Assembly (NCBI GenBank): GCA_028284235.1
Contig: JANQSC010000072.1
Coordinates: 1-64,000 of the forward strand
Source of the DNA: Opitutaceae bacterium
GTDB lineage: Bacteria > Verrucomicrobiota > Verrucomicrobiia > Opitutales > Opitutaceae
Direction of reading: 5' to 3'
DNA length: 64,000 nucleotides
The translations under genes were made by a program, and so were the position numbers. Below the pieces are notes generated by a model, which worked only from the letters and a program-made list of their open reading frames with translations, had not been told where the DNA came from and did not search any database. Positions 9,165 through 17,532 of the stretch are shown here, in pieces; position 1 is the first letter of the stretch, and each line of letters starts with the position of its first letter.

Positions 9165-9527
9165 CTAATCTTCAGGCGCGTTTGCCTGCAATTGCTTCGG
9201 GTCGAGGGTCAGCTCGCGGGTTCGCTCTTCTTGTCGCAGTTTCAGATGCAAAGCGGATTTGGCCATCAGGTGGGCGCCAACTGGAGCGGTGATGAACAGG
9301 AAACCAGTAATCAGGATTTCGTGCAGGCTGATGCCGTCCACGTGGCCGGAGAACGAGATGGCGGAGGCGATCAGGATGGCTCCGGTTCCGAGGGTTGTCG
9401 CTTTGGTTGGCCCGTGCAGGCGCATGAAGAAGTCGGGCATCTTCACCAACGCGAGCGAGCCGAGGAGGATAAACACCGCCCCGATGAGGACGAAGACTGC
9501 CAGTATGATGTCGAGGTATTCAATCAT
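9165..9527 (-). CDS. mrpG: Mrp antiporter subunit G
   Basis: This 120-residue protein has three hydrophobic segments and the MnhG/PhaG signature 'LGSLALVKMPDFFMRLHGPTKATTLG' near residue 25, where a short helix interruption precedes the conserved Met-Pro-Asp. It is the last gene of a six-gene minus-strand operon and starts 7 bases after mrpF. MrpG is a small membrane subunit needed for assembly and activity of the Na+/H+ antiporter. The charged C-terminal tail (about 30 residues) is probably cytoplasmic. Confidence 0.9.
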   Translation of the reverse strand: MIEYLDIILAVFVLIGAVFILLGSLALVKMPDFFMRLHGPTKATTLGTGAILIASAISFSGHVDGISLHEILITGFLFITAPVGAHLMAKSALHLKLRQEERTRELTLDPKQLQANAPED

Positions 9528-9534
9528 CGTTCGT

Positions 9535-9825
9535 CTATTCCATGATGTCGCCGCGCAAAAGGTATTTGCTCAGCGCGATTGTGCCGATGAATCCCATGAC
9601 CGCTATAAGCAGAGCGGCCTCGAAATAGAGCATGCTGTTTTGAGTGAGGCCGAACAGGATCACCAAAGCGATCGTGTTCACGTAGAGAGTATCCAAGGCG
9701 AGGATACGATCGGAGATATTGGGGCCGATGGTCAAGCGTATCAAGCTCAGCACGGAAGCGATGCTCACGAGCAGAATGGCGATGTCGAGAGCGAGTTCGA
9801 GAATGGGTGAGAGAGGGATCAGCAT
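9535..9825 (-). CDS. mrpF: Mrp antiporter subunit F
   Basis: This 96-residue protein has three membrane segments and the family pattern 'LIRLTIGPNISDRILALDTL' near residue 28, followed by 'FGLTQNSMLYFEAALLIAVMGFIGTIALSKYLLRGDI'. This matches MrpF/MnhF in order and length. It overlaps the end of mrpE by 7 bases, so translation is probably coupled. It is a membrane subunit of the Mrp complex. Confidence 0.9.
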   Translation of the reverse strand: MLIPLSPILELALDIAILLVSIASVLSLIRLTIGPNISDRILALDTLYVNTIALVILFGLTQNSMLYFEAALLIAVMGFIGTIALSKYLLRGDIME

Positions 9826-10331
9826 GATTTAAGAGCCTCCAGTAAGGGTTGTTCGTAACGTTCGTGAATCTGCCGCGCCAGCCCTTCCGCATCGTCGGTG
9901 TGGAGCGTGTGGATGAGAAGGTGGCACTGGTCGGCGGAGAGATCGCACGAAACCGTTCCGGGCGTCAGGGAAATGGTATTGGCCAGTACGCTGATCGCGA
10001 GAGGCGACTGCAGTTCCAACTTGTAGCGAATGAACGCCGGCTGCAGCCGATTGCTGGGTTTCATAATCCAGATCGCTACTTGCAGGTTGGCGGTAAAGAT
10101 GTCCAAGACAAGACGGACGCCGTATCTCAACAGCGCTCCGGGGCGCTGCAAGTAGACGGGCTCCGGCCCGAACGCCGTGGTAGCCAGCGGGATTACAATG
10201 GCCAAGCATCCACCGAGCACGATGTGGCCGGGCGACATCGTGTTGTTCACCAGCAGCCAAATCGCGGCTAGCATCAGGCTTAATAGTGGATGGGGAAACA
10301 GTTTGCTTGAGGACTTCATTTGTTCTCCCAC
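9819..10331 (-). CDS. mrpE: Mrp antiporter subunit E
   Basis: This 170-residue protein has two N-terminal membrane segments, then the MrpE/MnhE pattern 'VRLVLDIFTANLQVAIWIM', 'FIRYKLELQSPLAISVLANTISLTPGTVSCDLS' and a soluble C-terminal domain ending 'HERYEQPLLEALKSC'. It overlaps mrpD by 16 bases and mrpF by 7. MrpE is a structural membrane subunit of the antiporter. Confidence 0.9.
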   Translation of the reverse strand: MGEQMKSSSKLFPHPLLSLMLAAIWLLVNNTMSPGHIVLGGCLAIVIPLATTAFGPEPVYLQRPGALLRYGVRLVLDIFTANLQVAIWIMKPSNRLQPAFIRYKLELQSPLAISVLANTISLTPGTVSCDLSADQCHLLIHTLHTDDAEGLARQIHERYEQPLLEALKSC

Positions 10332-11851
10332 GTGTTTTGGTTCTGCATGACCGCTTCGATATACAAGGGAACCTGTTGTAGTTGAGCGACGGTTTCGTTG
10401 GCGTACGCGGTGACGCTACCGGCGAAGAGCGCGAGGAGGGGAGCGGCGGCGAGCAAGCTACCCACGATCCACAGGCCTCGAACGGGTGGCGGGGCGTCGA
10501 TCTGGGCGCCCTCTTCCGACTCGATTGCTTGCGGTCGGAAGAAAAGAAAGGAGCCGGCTCGGGTGAGCGACACGAGAATGAGCAAGCTCGCGGTCAGAAC
10601 GCTCGCCAGTATTCCCCAACGCCAAGGATGCTCGAGGGCCGTATCCAAGATCATGATCTTCCCTAAGAATCCGGAAAGAGGCGGCAGTCCCGCGATGGCC
10701 ACGGCGGCTACGAAGAATCCGGCCCCCAACCACTTTTCGTTCTGTATCCGAACTATGGTTTCGAAGCTGTCCGAGGCGTTTCCTCTTTCTCGAGTGATCA
10801 TATCGGCCAGCAGAAAAAACGCCGCCGCCAAGAGTGTTGAATGGAGGAGGTAGTAAAGTCCCGCCGCTAGCGCTTCCGGTCGGTTCAATCCGACCGCGAC
10901 AAGCAGTGTCGCCACGGACGCCAGTACGAGGTAGGCAACTTGTTCGCGCAGGCCCCGAGCGGCCATAACCCCGAGAGCGGCGAGCACCAGGGTAATCAGC
11001 CCGCCGGCCAGCAGCCAGGGCATATGCAGCCAAGCGAGATCGCCCGCGTGTTCGCCGAACACCGTGCCGTGTACGCGGACGATCGCGTAAACGCCCACTT
11101 TGGTCATGATGGCGAAGAACGCGGCGACCGGGGCGGAAGTGTTGGCGTATGCTCGCGGCAGCCAGAGGTAGAGCGGGAACATCGCGGCTTTTATTCCGAA
11201 CACGATTAGCAGCAGGAGCCCGGCGGCGGCGATGAGTCCGCTCCGCTCGGCGGGCGCGGCCGCGACTTTCTGGGCCATGTCCGCGATGTTGAGCGTGCCG
11301 AGGGTTCCGTACAGCGTTCCCACGGCGAATAGAAACAGCGTGGACCCGACGAGATTGATCACCACGTAATGAAGTCCGGCTCGAGTTCGCTTCGCCCCCG
11401 ACCCGTGTAGTATCAATCCGTAGGACGCGAGCAGCATCACTTCGAAGAACACGAACAAATTGAATACGTCGCCGGTGAGGAACGCGCCGTTCAATCCAAA
11501 CAGTTGCAGTTGCAGCAAAATGTGGAAATGGGCGCCTTTTTCGTCTACTCGGGTGACCGTTGCGTAGGCGAGCGCCGCCAGGGCGAGCACGGCGGTCAAG
11601 AGCGTCATCAGGGCGGAGAGTCGGTCGAGCGCCAGAATGATTCCAAATGGAGCCGGCCAGTTGCCCAAGTAGTACACGTACGTTTCTCCCGACTGGGCGA
11701 CCATCAGCGTCTTGATACTCGCAATCAGCAGTCCGCCCGCTAGCGCCAGTCCCAACACGCGCTGAGTCGGCAGACCGTAGCGCCGGACCATCAGTTGCAG
11801 GAGGCCGCCGACTAGAGGGAGGAGCACGGGCAGGATCATCCAAATTGTCAT
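10316..11851 (-). CDS. mrpD: Mrp antiporter subunit D (NuoN/NuoM-like)
   Basis: This 511-residue, highly hydrophobic protein has about 14 membrane helices of the proton-antiporter family shared with complex I. The conserved Glu lies in 'LFVFFEVMLLASYGLILHG' (near residue 137), the conserved Lys in 'FAIMTKVGVYAIVRVHG' (near 245), and 'GLPPLSGFLGKIMIL' near 395 is the family's C-half signature. Its start overlaps the mrpC stop in an ATGA arrangement. MrpD works with MrpA in ion translocation. Confidence 0.92.
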   Translation of the reverse strand: MTIWMILPVLLPLVGGLLQLMVRRYGLPTQRVLGLALAGGLLIASIKTLMVAQSGETYVYYLGNWPAPFGIILALDRLSALMTLLTAVLALAALAYATVTRVDEKGAHFHILLQLQLFGLNGAFLTGDVFNLFVFFEVMLLASYGLILHGSGAKRTRAGLHYVVINLVGSTLFLFAVGTLYGTLGTLNIADMAQKVAAAPAERSGLIAAAGLLLLIVFGIKAAMFPLYLWLPRAYANTSAPVAAFFAIMTKVGVYAIVRVHGTVFGEHAGDLAWLHMPWLLAGGLITLVLAALGVMAARGLREQVAYLVLASVATLLVAVGLNRPEALAAGLYYLLHSTLLAAAFFLLADMITRERGNASDSFETIVRIQNEKWLGAGFFVAAVAIAGLPPLSGFLGKIMILDTALEHPWRWGILASVLTASLLILVSLTRAGSFLFFRPQAIESEEGAQIDAPPPVRGLWIVGSLLAAAPLLALFAGSVTAYANETVAQLQQVPLYIEAVMQNQNTWENK

Positions 11852-12210
11852 GACGCTTTCGCCTCCTTGCTATTTGAAATTTGAGTTTCGCCCGCGCCGT
11901 CGACATGATCGGTGCCCAACTCGTCTCGCGCTTTCAAGGCGAGCACGATCACGAACGCGGTCATGGCGAACGCGATGACGATAGCGGTCAGCACCAAAGC
12001 TTGCGGCAATGGGTCCGCGTAGGTCTCCGCGGCCGCGTCGAGCACGGCCGGAGCGCCCACTTTCGGGCGTCCCATGGAGAACAGGAATACGTTGACGGCG
12101 TACGAAAGAAGAGTCAGTCCCACTACGACCGGAAAGGTGCTGGAGCGCAGCGCGAGGTACACGCCGCATCCGCTCAACACGCCGACGCTTAATGCGATAA
12201 GAAATTCCAT
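11848..12210 (-). CDS. mrpC: Mrp antiporter subunit C (NuoK-like)
   Basis: This 120-residue protein has three membrane helices and NuoK/MrpC signatures: 'GVLSGCGVYLALRSSTFPVVVGLTLLSYAVNVFLFSMG' and 'DPLPQALVLTAIVIAFAMTAFVIVLALKA'. The second is the conserved 'DPLPQALVLTAIVI' block. The start overlaps the mrpA stop by one base (TGATG), which suggests coupling. It bridges the larger ion-translocating subunits. Confidence 0.93.
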   Translation of the reverse strand: MEFLIALSVGVLSGCGVYLALRSSTFPVVVGLTLLSYAVNVFLFSMGRPKVGAPAVLDAAAETYADPLPQALVLTAIVIAFAMTAFVIVLALKARDELGTDHVDGAGETQISNSKEAKAS

Positions 12211-15035
12211 CAGCGTTTTCCTTTCGCATTAGAGTTGGGATCCGCTTGGAGAAGATTGAACTTCCCCAGCTCGACGAGGATCATGACCGTGGCGCCGACG
12301 ACTACGAGGAACACTCCGAGGTCGAACACCAGGGCGCTGGCGATTTCAAACTTGCCCACGATGGGCCAGTTCAAATAGGTGAACGCGGACGTCAGGAACG
12401 GGTATCCCAACCCGATCGATACCAGTCCGGTTCCGATCGCGCAGAGCAGCCCAGCCCCGATGACTTGGTGCATGTCGGGCCGAATGCGGGCGGACGTCCA
12501 GGCAATGCCGTTGCTCAAGTACTGCAGGATGATGGCCAGCATGGTGATTAGCCCTGCGATGAATCCCCCTCCGGGCAAGTTGTGCCCGCGCAGGAAGACG
12601 AAAAAGGAGAAGAGAAGCATAAGCGGGAAGAGCAGGCGCGAGAGGTTCTGCAAAATTATCGGGTGCGCGTCCGTGCTCCAGGGACGGCCCCTCAGGTCCG
12701 TCATGGACGCGTGCAGGCGGATGTTGCGCAGCAGGCTGAAAATGCCGAGTCCGGCGATCGCCAGGACGACGATTTCCCCCAGTGTGTCGAAGCCACGGAA
12801 GTCGACCAGGATCACGTTGACGACGTTGGTCCCTCCGCCGCCTTTCTTGCTGTATTCGAGAAAGTATCCGGAAATCGGCGACAAGTCGCGAGTCAAGACG
12901 GCCAGCGTCAGCAAGGTAGCGCCCAAACCGATACCCGCCGCCCACAAGGCGTCGCGTGAAATCCTTAAGCGAGAACTCGTTTCCTTAGTGTATTGCGGCA
13001 GGAAAAAGAGAGCGAGCATGAGGAGCACGACGGTAACGATTTCGACCGAGAGTTGCGTCAAAGCCAGATCCGGCGCGGAAAATTTGGCGAAGCCCAGCGA
13101 TATCAGCAAACCAACTACGCCGAGCATGATCAGGGAAACCATTCGCCGGCGATGCATGACCACGGTGAGCAGGCTTGCCAGAATCAGCCCTCCGAACGCG
13201 ATCAAGGCTACCGGATCGAAGTCGGTCAGTTCACGGTCGCCGAGGAGCGGACCGCCCCTGGAGGCGAATCCGACCACGGCGATTAGGCCGGCCCCGCCCA
13301 GCGTCCACGCCATCATGTGCTGAAGCGATCCTTTGTCGAACCGGCGGGTGACGACGGTGGCGAAGCGGCCGATGCCTTCGATGACGGAATTGTAGGTTTT
13401 CCGGGCGTCGATTCGGGCTAGCCGCTTGTCATTCCAAGCGAAGAGGCGTCGTCTGAAAATATACACGACGATACCGCCGGCCAGTGCCACGGCGCTCATC
13501 ATCAACGGTACATTCACGCCGTGCCAGATCGCCAAGCTGTAGTAGGGTAGCTCGCCTTGAATGGTGGCGCTGACGGCCACCGCGAGCAAGGGGCCGATTG
13601 TCAATGCCGGCAAGATACCGACGCCCAGGCAGATCACTACGAGGAAGTCGACCGGAATTCTCATGTAGCGCGGAGGCGAGTGAGGCAGACGCGGCAAGTC
13701 CACCGGATCTCCATTGAAAAAGACGTCGTGCACGAATCGAAGCGAGTAGGCGACGGAGAAGATGGCCGCCAGAGTCGCGAGCACGGGAATGGACAGCGCC
13801 CATGGGGAGGCCGCGGACGCGACCACCGCTTGGTCGAAGAACATTTCTTTGCTAAGAAAGCCGTTGAGCAAAGGCACGCCGGCCATGGCGGCCGAGGCGA
13901 TGATCGCCAGCACGGAAGTGTGCGGCATATATTTCAGCAAGCCCGCCAGCTTGCGCATGTCCCGCGTGCCGGCTTCGTGATCGATGATTCCCGCCACCAT
14001 GAACAGCGACGCTTTGAAGGTCGCGTGATTGATGATGTGAAATACGGCCGCTACTGCCGCCAAGGGCGTGCTGAGGCCGAAGAGAAGCGTGATCAACCCG
14101 AGATGGCTGATCGTGGAGTAGGCGAGCAATCCTTTGAGGTCGTGCTGGAAAAGGGCCACGAACGCGCCGATCAGCAGAGTCAGCATTCCGGCGGTCCCTA
14201 CGATCCACAGCCATTCGCTCGTGCCGGAGAGCGCGGGGAAGAGTCGGGCGAGAAGAAAAATCCCCGCTTTTACCATGGTGGCTGAGTGCAGGTAAGCCGA
14301 AACCGGAGTGGGGGCGGCCATCGCTCGGGGAAGCCAGAAGTGGAAGGGAAACTGGGCCGACTTGGTGAAGACTCCGATTAGAAAGAGAACGAGCGTGGGA
14401 GTGTACCAGTCGTGGGCGCGGATTTGGTCTCCCGCCGCGAGCACGTCGGTGAGATTGTAGCTCCCGACAATTTGCCCAAGCAGCAGCACGCCGCCCAGCA
14501 AAGCCAGCCCGCCCATTCCGGTCACCGCCAGCGCCATTCGGGCTCCGTGCCGGGCGTCTTCCCGATGTCCCCAAAAACTGATGAGCAGGAAAGAGCTCAA
14601 CGCGGTCAATTCCCAGAAAACGAGCATGAGCAGCAAGTTTTCGGAAAGGACCACTCCCAGCATCGATCCCATGAACAGCAGCAGGTAGGTGAAGAAACGC
14701 GCCGTCGAATCCTTGGACGAAAGGTAGTAGCCGGCGTAAAGGATGACGAGCAGTCCGATGATCAGGATCATCAAAGTGAATAGCAGCGACAGTCCGTCGA
14801 GCCGGAAGGCGAATTCGAGCCCCAGGCTGGGGATCCAAGCCCAGGTTTGGATCAGCGTCTCGCCCGCGAAGGCGCGAGGGATCGCGGGAACGGTTAAAAG
14901 GAGAGCGACAAGGGCTGCGATCGCCGCCACCCACGCGGGAGCCGATCGGCGGGAGCCCTCTAAATTCGCCGCTACAGGCGCGGCGAGAAATGGCAGCAGC
15001 GCTGCGAGTGGCAGCGCGAAGCTCAAAATATCCAT
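12210..15035 (-). CDS. mrpA: Fused Mrp antiporter subunit A-B
   Basis: This 941-residue protein opens the operon. The N-terminal part is the NuoL-like MrpA core: 'LMLVFWELTALSSFLLISFWG' with the conserved Glu near residue 140, 'HSATMVKAGIFLLARLFPAL' with the conserved Lys near 230, and 'FHIINHATFKASLFMVAGIIDHE' near 335. A MbhD/MbhE-like region follows ('DFRGFDTLGEIVVLAIAGLG' near 760). The final ~140 residues match MrpB ('HNLPGGGFIAGLITMLAIIL', 'VFDLGVFLVVVGATVMILVELGKF'). No separate mrpB gene exists in the operon, which is the known group-2 arrangement (A' C D E F G). The complex exchanges Na+ for H+ and supports pH and salt tolerance, consistent with a marine host. Confidence 0.93.
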   Translation of the reverse strand: MDILSFALPLAALLPFLAAPVAANLEGSRRSAPAWVAAIAALVALLLTVPAIPRAFAGETLIQTWAWIPSLGLEFAFRLDGLSLLFTLMILIIGLLVILYAGYYLSSKDSTARFFTYLLLFMGSMLGVVLSENLLLMLVFWELTALSSFLLISFWGHREDARHGARMALAVTGMGGLALLGGVLLLGQIVGSYNLTDVLAAGDQIRAHDWYTPTLVLFLIGVFTKSAQFPFHFWLPRAMAAPTPVSAYLHSATMVKAGIFLLARLFPALSGTSEWLWIVGTAGMLTLLIGAFVALFQHDLKGLLAYSTISHLGLITLLFGLSTPLAAVAAVFHIINHATFKASLFMVAGIIDHEAGTRDMRKLAGLLKYMPHTSVLAIIASAAMAGVPLLNGFLSKEMFFDQAVVASAASPWALSIPVLATLAAIFSVAYSLRFVHDVFFNGDPVDLPRLPHSPPRYMRIPVDFLVVICLGVGILPALTIGPLLAVAVSATIQGELPYYSLAIWHGVNVPLMMSAVALAGGIVVYIFRRRLFAWNDKRLARIDARKTYNSVIEGIGRFATVVTRRFDKGSLQHMMAWTLGGAGLIAVVGFASRGGPLLGDRELTDFDPVALIAFGGLILASLLTVVMHRRRMVSLIMLGVVGLLISLGFAKFSAPDLALTQLSVEIVTVVLLMLALFFLPQYTKETSSRLRISRDALWAAGIGLGATLLTLAVLTRDLSPISGYFLEYSKKGGGGTNVVNVILVDFRGFDTLGEIVVLAIAGLGIFSLLRNIRLHASMTDLRGRPWSTDAHPIILQNLSRLLFPLMLLFSFFVFLRGHNLPGGGFIAGLITMLAIILQYLSNGIAWTSARIRPDMHQVIGAGLLCAIGTGLVSIGLGYPFLTSAFTYLNWPIVGKFEIASALVFDLGVFLVVVGATVMILVELGKFNLLQADPNSNAKGKR

Positions 15036-15211
15036 GCGTGGTTGTTGTTAGGTCTTGTGGTTGAAAAAGGAAGGTGGGACCCGCTTTTGTGGCGGAGAGC
15101 GGGCTCCGAAATGAGTATTGGTATCCGCTTTTTGAGGACTGCGTCTCGAACGTTCGCTGTTGCGTTCGTTCGTTCGATCGGTCGGCGGGCGGTTTCCGCC
15201 AGTCGCGTCGG

Positions 15212-15508
15212 CTACTTCACGAATTCCAGCAGGTCCGAGACGCTTCGGTGGGATTCAATCGGATGCCTCAGTTTGACCCGCTTGCGGATGGCGTAGTGGT
15301 TTCGCCGCCCGACTCGCTTGCGCGTTACCACTTTCGCCTCCTCGAGTTCCGCTACGATTTTCTGCACTGCGCGCTCAGTGATACCGACCTCGATGGCGAC
15401 CTCCCGCAGGAGGACGTCCGGGTCTCGGTGGAGGCACAGAAGGACGTGGGTATGGTTGGAGAAAAACGTCCAGGAACTCGATTTTGCAGAAGAAGTAGGG
15501 GAGGACAC
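15212..15508 (-). CDS. Small winged-helix transcriptional regulator
   Basis: The core reads 'WTFFSNHTHVLLCLHRDPD', 'LREVAIEVGITERAVQKIVAELEEA', 'RVGRRNHYAI', 'LRHPIESHRSVSDLLEFV'. This is a MarR/ArsR-like winged helix in a compact family of about 100 residues. I choose the GTG at 15508 (98 residues). The track start at 16051 reads in the wrong frame through the HPF-like gene. An ATG at 15685 overlaps the hpf stop as ATGA but would add about 59 low-complexity residues across a strong hairpin. The targets are unknown. The gene could be co-transcribed with the HPF-like gene upstream. Confidence 0.75.
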   Translation of the reverse strand: MSSPTSSAKSSSWTFFSNHTHVLLCLHRDPDVLLREVAIEVGITERAVQKIVAELEEAKVVTRKRVGRRNHYAIRKRVKLRHPIESHRSVSDLLEFVK

Positions 15509-15619
15509 TCTGCGACGATTCTTCGACGGATCCGACGTTTGTAAATTTAAAAATGCGAAATTGGCATCGTGAATTCGTTTTCGGCCATTGGCGCTGGTTT
15601 TAACTGGAAGCGGGGAAGG

Positions 15620-15657
15620 GGCGCCGCCGCCTGAAGGCGTGCGGCGCCGTTTTCTTC
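15620..15657. terminator. Strong GC hairpin between hpf-like gene and winged-helix gene
   Basis: GGCGCCGC and GCGGCGCC pair perfectly and enclose a second small stem CGCC-TGAA-GGCG. The T-rich tract (GTTTTCTT) is on the plus strand, where no gene is seen upstream. On the minus strand it lies about 25 bases after the HPF-like stop, without a good T run. It may be a terminator or simply a structural separator. Confidence 0.5.
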
Positions 15658-15681
15658 CTTCTTCCACGTAAGTGTGCGGTT

Positions 15682-16017
15682 TCATACCCGCTGTTTCACC
15701 TTGAAAAGTCGTGCTCGTTTCCGGAGCTGCCGGTCGGCCACTTCGAAGACTTGAGCGATCGCGTCGAATATCTCTGCGCTGCGTTTGCGAATGATCCGGT
15801 CGTATCCTGGTAAAACGAGCCGCGTTTGGGCGACGAATTCGCTGTTGCGACTTCCCGCGGTCTCTCGTTTTACGTTCATTCGTATCCCTTCCAGCCTCGG
15901 GTATCGTCGAAATATCCCGTCGGCCTTCCCGCTGATGAACCTCAACACCGAGCGTTTGGAGCGGATGTTCTCCACTTCGACCAGGAGCTTCGGATTCTCT
16001 ATGGTTTTCTCTCTCAT
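15682..16017 (-). CDS. HPF/RaiA-like ribosome hibernation factor
   Basis: This 111-residue protein has the family pattern: 'ADGIFRRYPRLEGIRMNVKRET', then 'SEFVAQTRLVLPGYDRIIRKRSAEIFDAIAQVFEVADRQLRK'. This corresponds to the beta strand, 'lvlPG.D' turn and terminal helix of the short sigma-54 modulation/HPF domain. The basic C-terminus (RKRARLFKVKQRV) fits ribosome binding. Proteins of this type occupy the 30S decoding region in stationary phase. A purine-rich AGGACAGGG lies at Shine-Dalgarno distance before the ATG. The upstream intergenic region carries two matching palindromes at 16236 and 16290, possible control sites. Confidence 0.75.
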   Translation of the reverse strand: MREKTIENPKLLVEVENIRSKRSVLRFISGKADGIFRRYPRLEGIRMNVKRETAGSRNSEFVAQTRLVLPGYDRIIRKRSAEIFDAIAQVFEVADRQLRKRARLFKVKQRV

Positions 16018-16235
16018 CGTACCCTGTCCTGCCTAAAGGCCACCCGCCCAAAGACCAGAAGCTCTGCGGCTTCTGAAAAGACCGCTCCGGTTGGCCCAGA
16101 AGGACCTCCCCAGCCCTTTTTTAGACAGCCCCTTCTCCCAGATTGATTTCGGGCGGGATTCCGTGTTTGCCGTGGCAGTCGCCAGTTCGTTTTTGCTGTT
16201 CGAGTTTTTCATTGTTTTTAAAGTAAGAAATTCAA

Positions 16236-16257
16236 TACACGAATACTATTTCGTATA
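16236..16257. promoter_or_regulatory. Operator-like palindrome, copy 1
   Basis: TACACGAA-N6-TTCGTATA has 7 of 8 positions symmetric. The same architecture (ACACGAA, six bases, TTCGTGT) recurs 54 bases away at 16290. The shared arm sequence and identical 6-base spacer suggest two sites for one dimeric DNA-binding protein, perhaps the winged-helix regulator nearby. The region 16018-16587 otherwise holds only a small hairpin near 16059-16078 (AGAAGC...GCTTCT) and no convincing gene. Confidence 0.45.
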
Positions 16258-16289
16258 AGAATCGACCGAGTCAAGCGAATCTGAAGAAA

Positions 16290-16311
16290 AACACGAAATT
16301 TTTTTCGTGTT
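16290..16311. promoter_or_regulatory. Operator-like palindrome, copy 2
   Basis: AACACGAA-ATTTTT-TTCGTGTT is a perfect 8+6+8 dyad. It matches copy 1 at 16236 in arm sequence and spacing. It lies about 270 bases upstream of the HPF-like gene (minus) and a similar distance from the plus-strand gene at 16588. Confidence 0.5.
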
Positions 16312-16587
16312 AACAATTTCGTAGGTCTTCTCCGGGGAGTTCAGAGGGGAAGCGGCGCTCGAAGGCGTGTCTCGCGGGTGGTCGTGGACTGGATTTGAAC
16401 AGTGTCCCGGGACTGGTTGGCGGTTCGTTTGTCTGAATTCGGGCGCTTTGATGAGCGACGCGAATTGGGAGGAAGCTTGCAATGTCGCTTCGCTGCTGGC
16501 AGCAATGTCGCTTCATCACTGCCGCGATGGGGTTCCCTGCCCGAAACGCTGGCTCTACCCCTGGACTGATTGAGTAGACTTTTCGAA

Positions 16588-17532
16588 ATGCTGTTGATTG
16601 GCGCGAAGCGCGCTCGATGGATTCGTGCCGTCGTCTTATTGTCTTTGGTTGGAGGCCAGTATGCGTGTACTCCTAATATTAGTAGCGAACAGACTCTGGC
16701 AGCCGGAACGTTCGTGAAGTCGAATCTGCATGTGTGGGCGTACGAGGAGTATGACGCGGTAGATCGTTCGCCAGCGGAGCGGGCCCAGGTTCTGGTCGAT
16801 CTCGGTATTTCGAAAGCGGGCTACATTTGTCGAAACGAGCGGCGCGTGTCGGAGTTCGAGGCCTACGTGAAGGCGTATCGAGATGCGGGTATTGAGCTCG
16901 TTGGCGTCTGGACGCCGATCCATACGGATGCCCCGCTGGAGGAGGTTCAGGTTCGCGAGTTTTTGGAGGTAGTCGACCGATATGGACTCCGTATCCAGTG
17001 GTGGCTTACGCTCGAGCAGAACTTCGACGCGTTGCCGGAGGCGGATCGCATCGACGACGCGCTCGCTCGTTTACGACCGCTCGTGTCGGAAGCGAACCGC
17101 CGCGGTTGCCGTCTCGTTTTGTACGGGCATGGCGTGAATCGCTGGTTCACCCAGGCGGAGAATCAGATTGAGATCGTCGAGCGTCTTCAGGCGGAGCTAC
17201 CGTCGGCGGAGCTCGGCATCATCTACAATTTTCACCAATCGCACGCGCAGATGGACCGGCTTCGAGCGGTCATGCCGCGACTCCAGCCTCACCTTGTCGC
17301 CCTCAACTTGAACGGCATGCGTTCGGATCTCGTGAAAATAGAACGCATCGGAAAAGGTGATCGCGAACGGGAGATGATCCGAGTCATCGGAGACTCAGGC
17401 TGGCAGGGCCCCACTGGTATCATCGCGCATGACCGGAACGCGGATGCGGCAGTCGTCTTCCAGGAGAACATGGACGGATTGAAGTCCATTCTCGACGAAT
17501 TGGGTTATCATGATGCGGCCGGGACGTACTAG
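16588..17532 (+). CDS. Exported xylose isomerase-like TIM barrel protein
   Basis: About 314 residues from the ATG at 16588; the track uses a TTG six codons earlier. The N-terminus is an export signal (RWIRAVVLLSLVGGQYACT), and the Cys after 'QYA' could be a weak lipobox. The rest reads as a sugar phosphate isomerase/epimerase-like barrel: 'LVDLGISKAGYIC', 'YRDAGIELVGVWTPIH', 'VVDRYGLRIQWWLTLEQN', 'RRGCRLVLYGHGVNRWF', 'LGIIYNFHQSHAQMDR', 'LVALNLNGM', 'GIIAHDRNADA'. PVC bacteria have many secreted members, often clustered with oxidoreductases, whose substrates are unknown. It overlaps the next gene (PQQ dehydrogenase) by 23 bases, so the two are probably co-translated and act in one sugar pathway. 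Confidence 0.75.
   Translation: MLLIGAKRARWIRAVVLLSLVGGQYACTPNISSEQTLAAGTFVKSNLHVWAYEEYDAVDRSPAERAQVLVDLGISKAGYICRNERRVSEFEAYVKAYRDAGIELVGVWTPIHTDAPLEEVQVREFLEVVDRYGLRIQWWLTLEQNFDALPEADRIDDALARLRPLVSEANRRGCRLVLYGHGVNRWFTQAENQIEIVERLQAELPSAELGIIYNFHQSHAQMDRLRAVMPRLQPHLVALNLNGMRSDLVKIERIGKGDREREMIRVIGDSGWQGPTGIIAHDRNADAAVVFQENMDGLKSILDELGYHDAAGTY

Noticed and set aside
10458-11906. 482-residue minus-strand ORF inside mrpD
   Set aside because: Very Arg/Ser/Pro-rich translation in a shifted frame. The mrpD frame carries all conserved family motifs.
13852-14934. 360-residue minus-strand ORF inside mrpA
   Set aside because: Shadow frame of the fused MrpA-B gene, with low-complexity basic composition.
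15212-16051. Long 279-residue frame over the winged-helix gene
   Set aside because: Its N-terminal two thirds read through the HPF-like gene in another frame and through a strong hairpin. Only the last ~98 residues match a family.
16479-16513. Direct repeat GCAATGTCGCTTC occurring twice
   Set aside because: Only two short copies 22 bases apart, with no dyad or array character. Not a CRISPR or iteron array.
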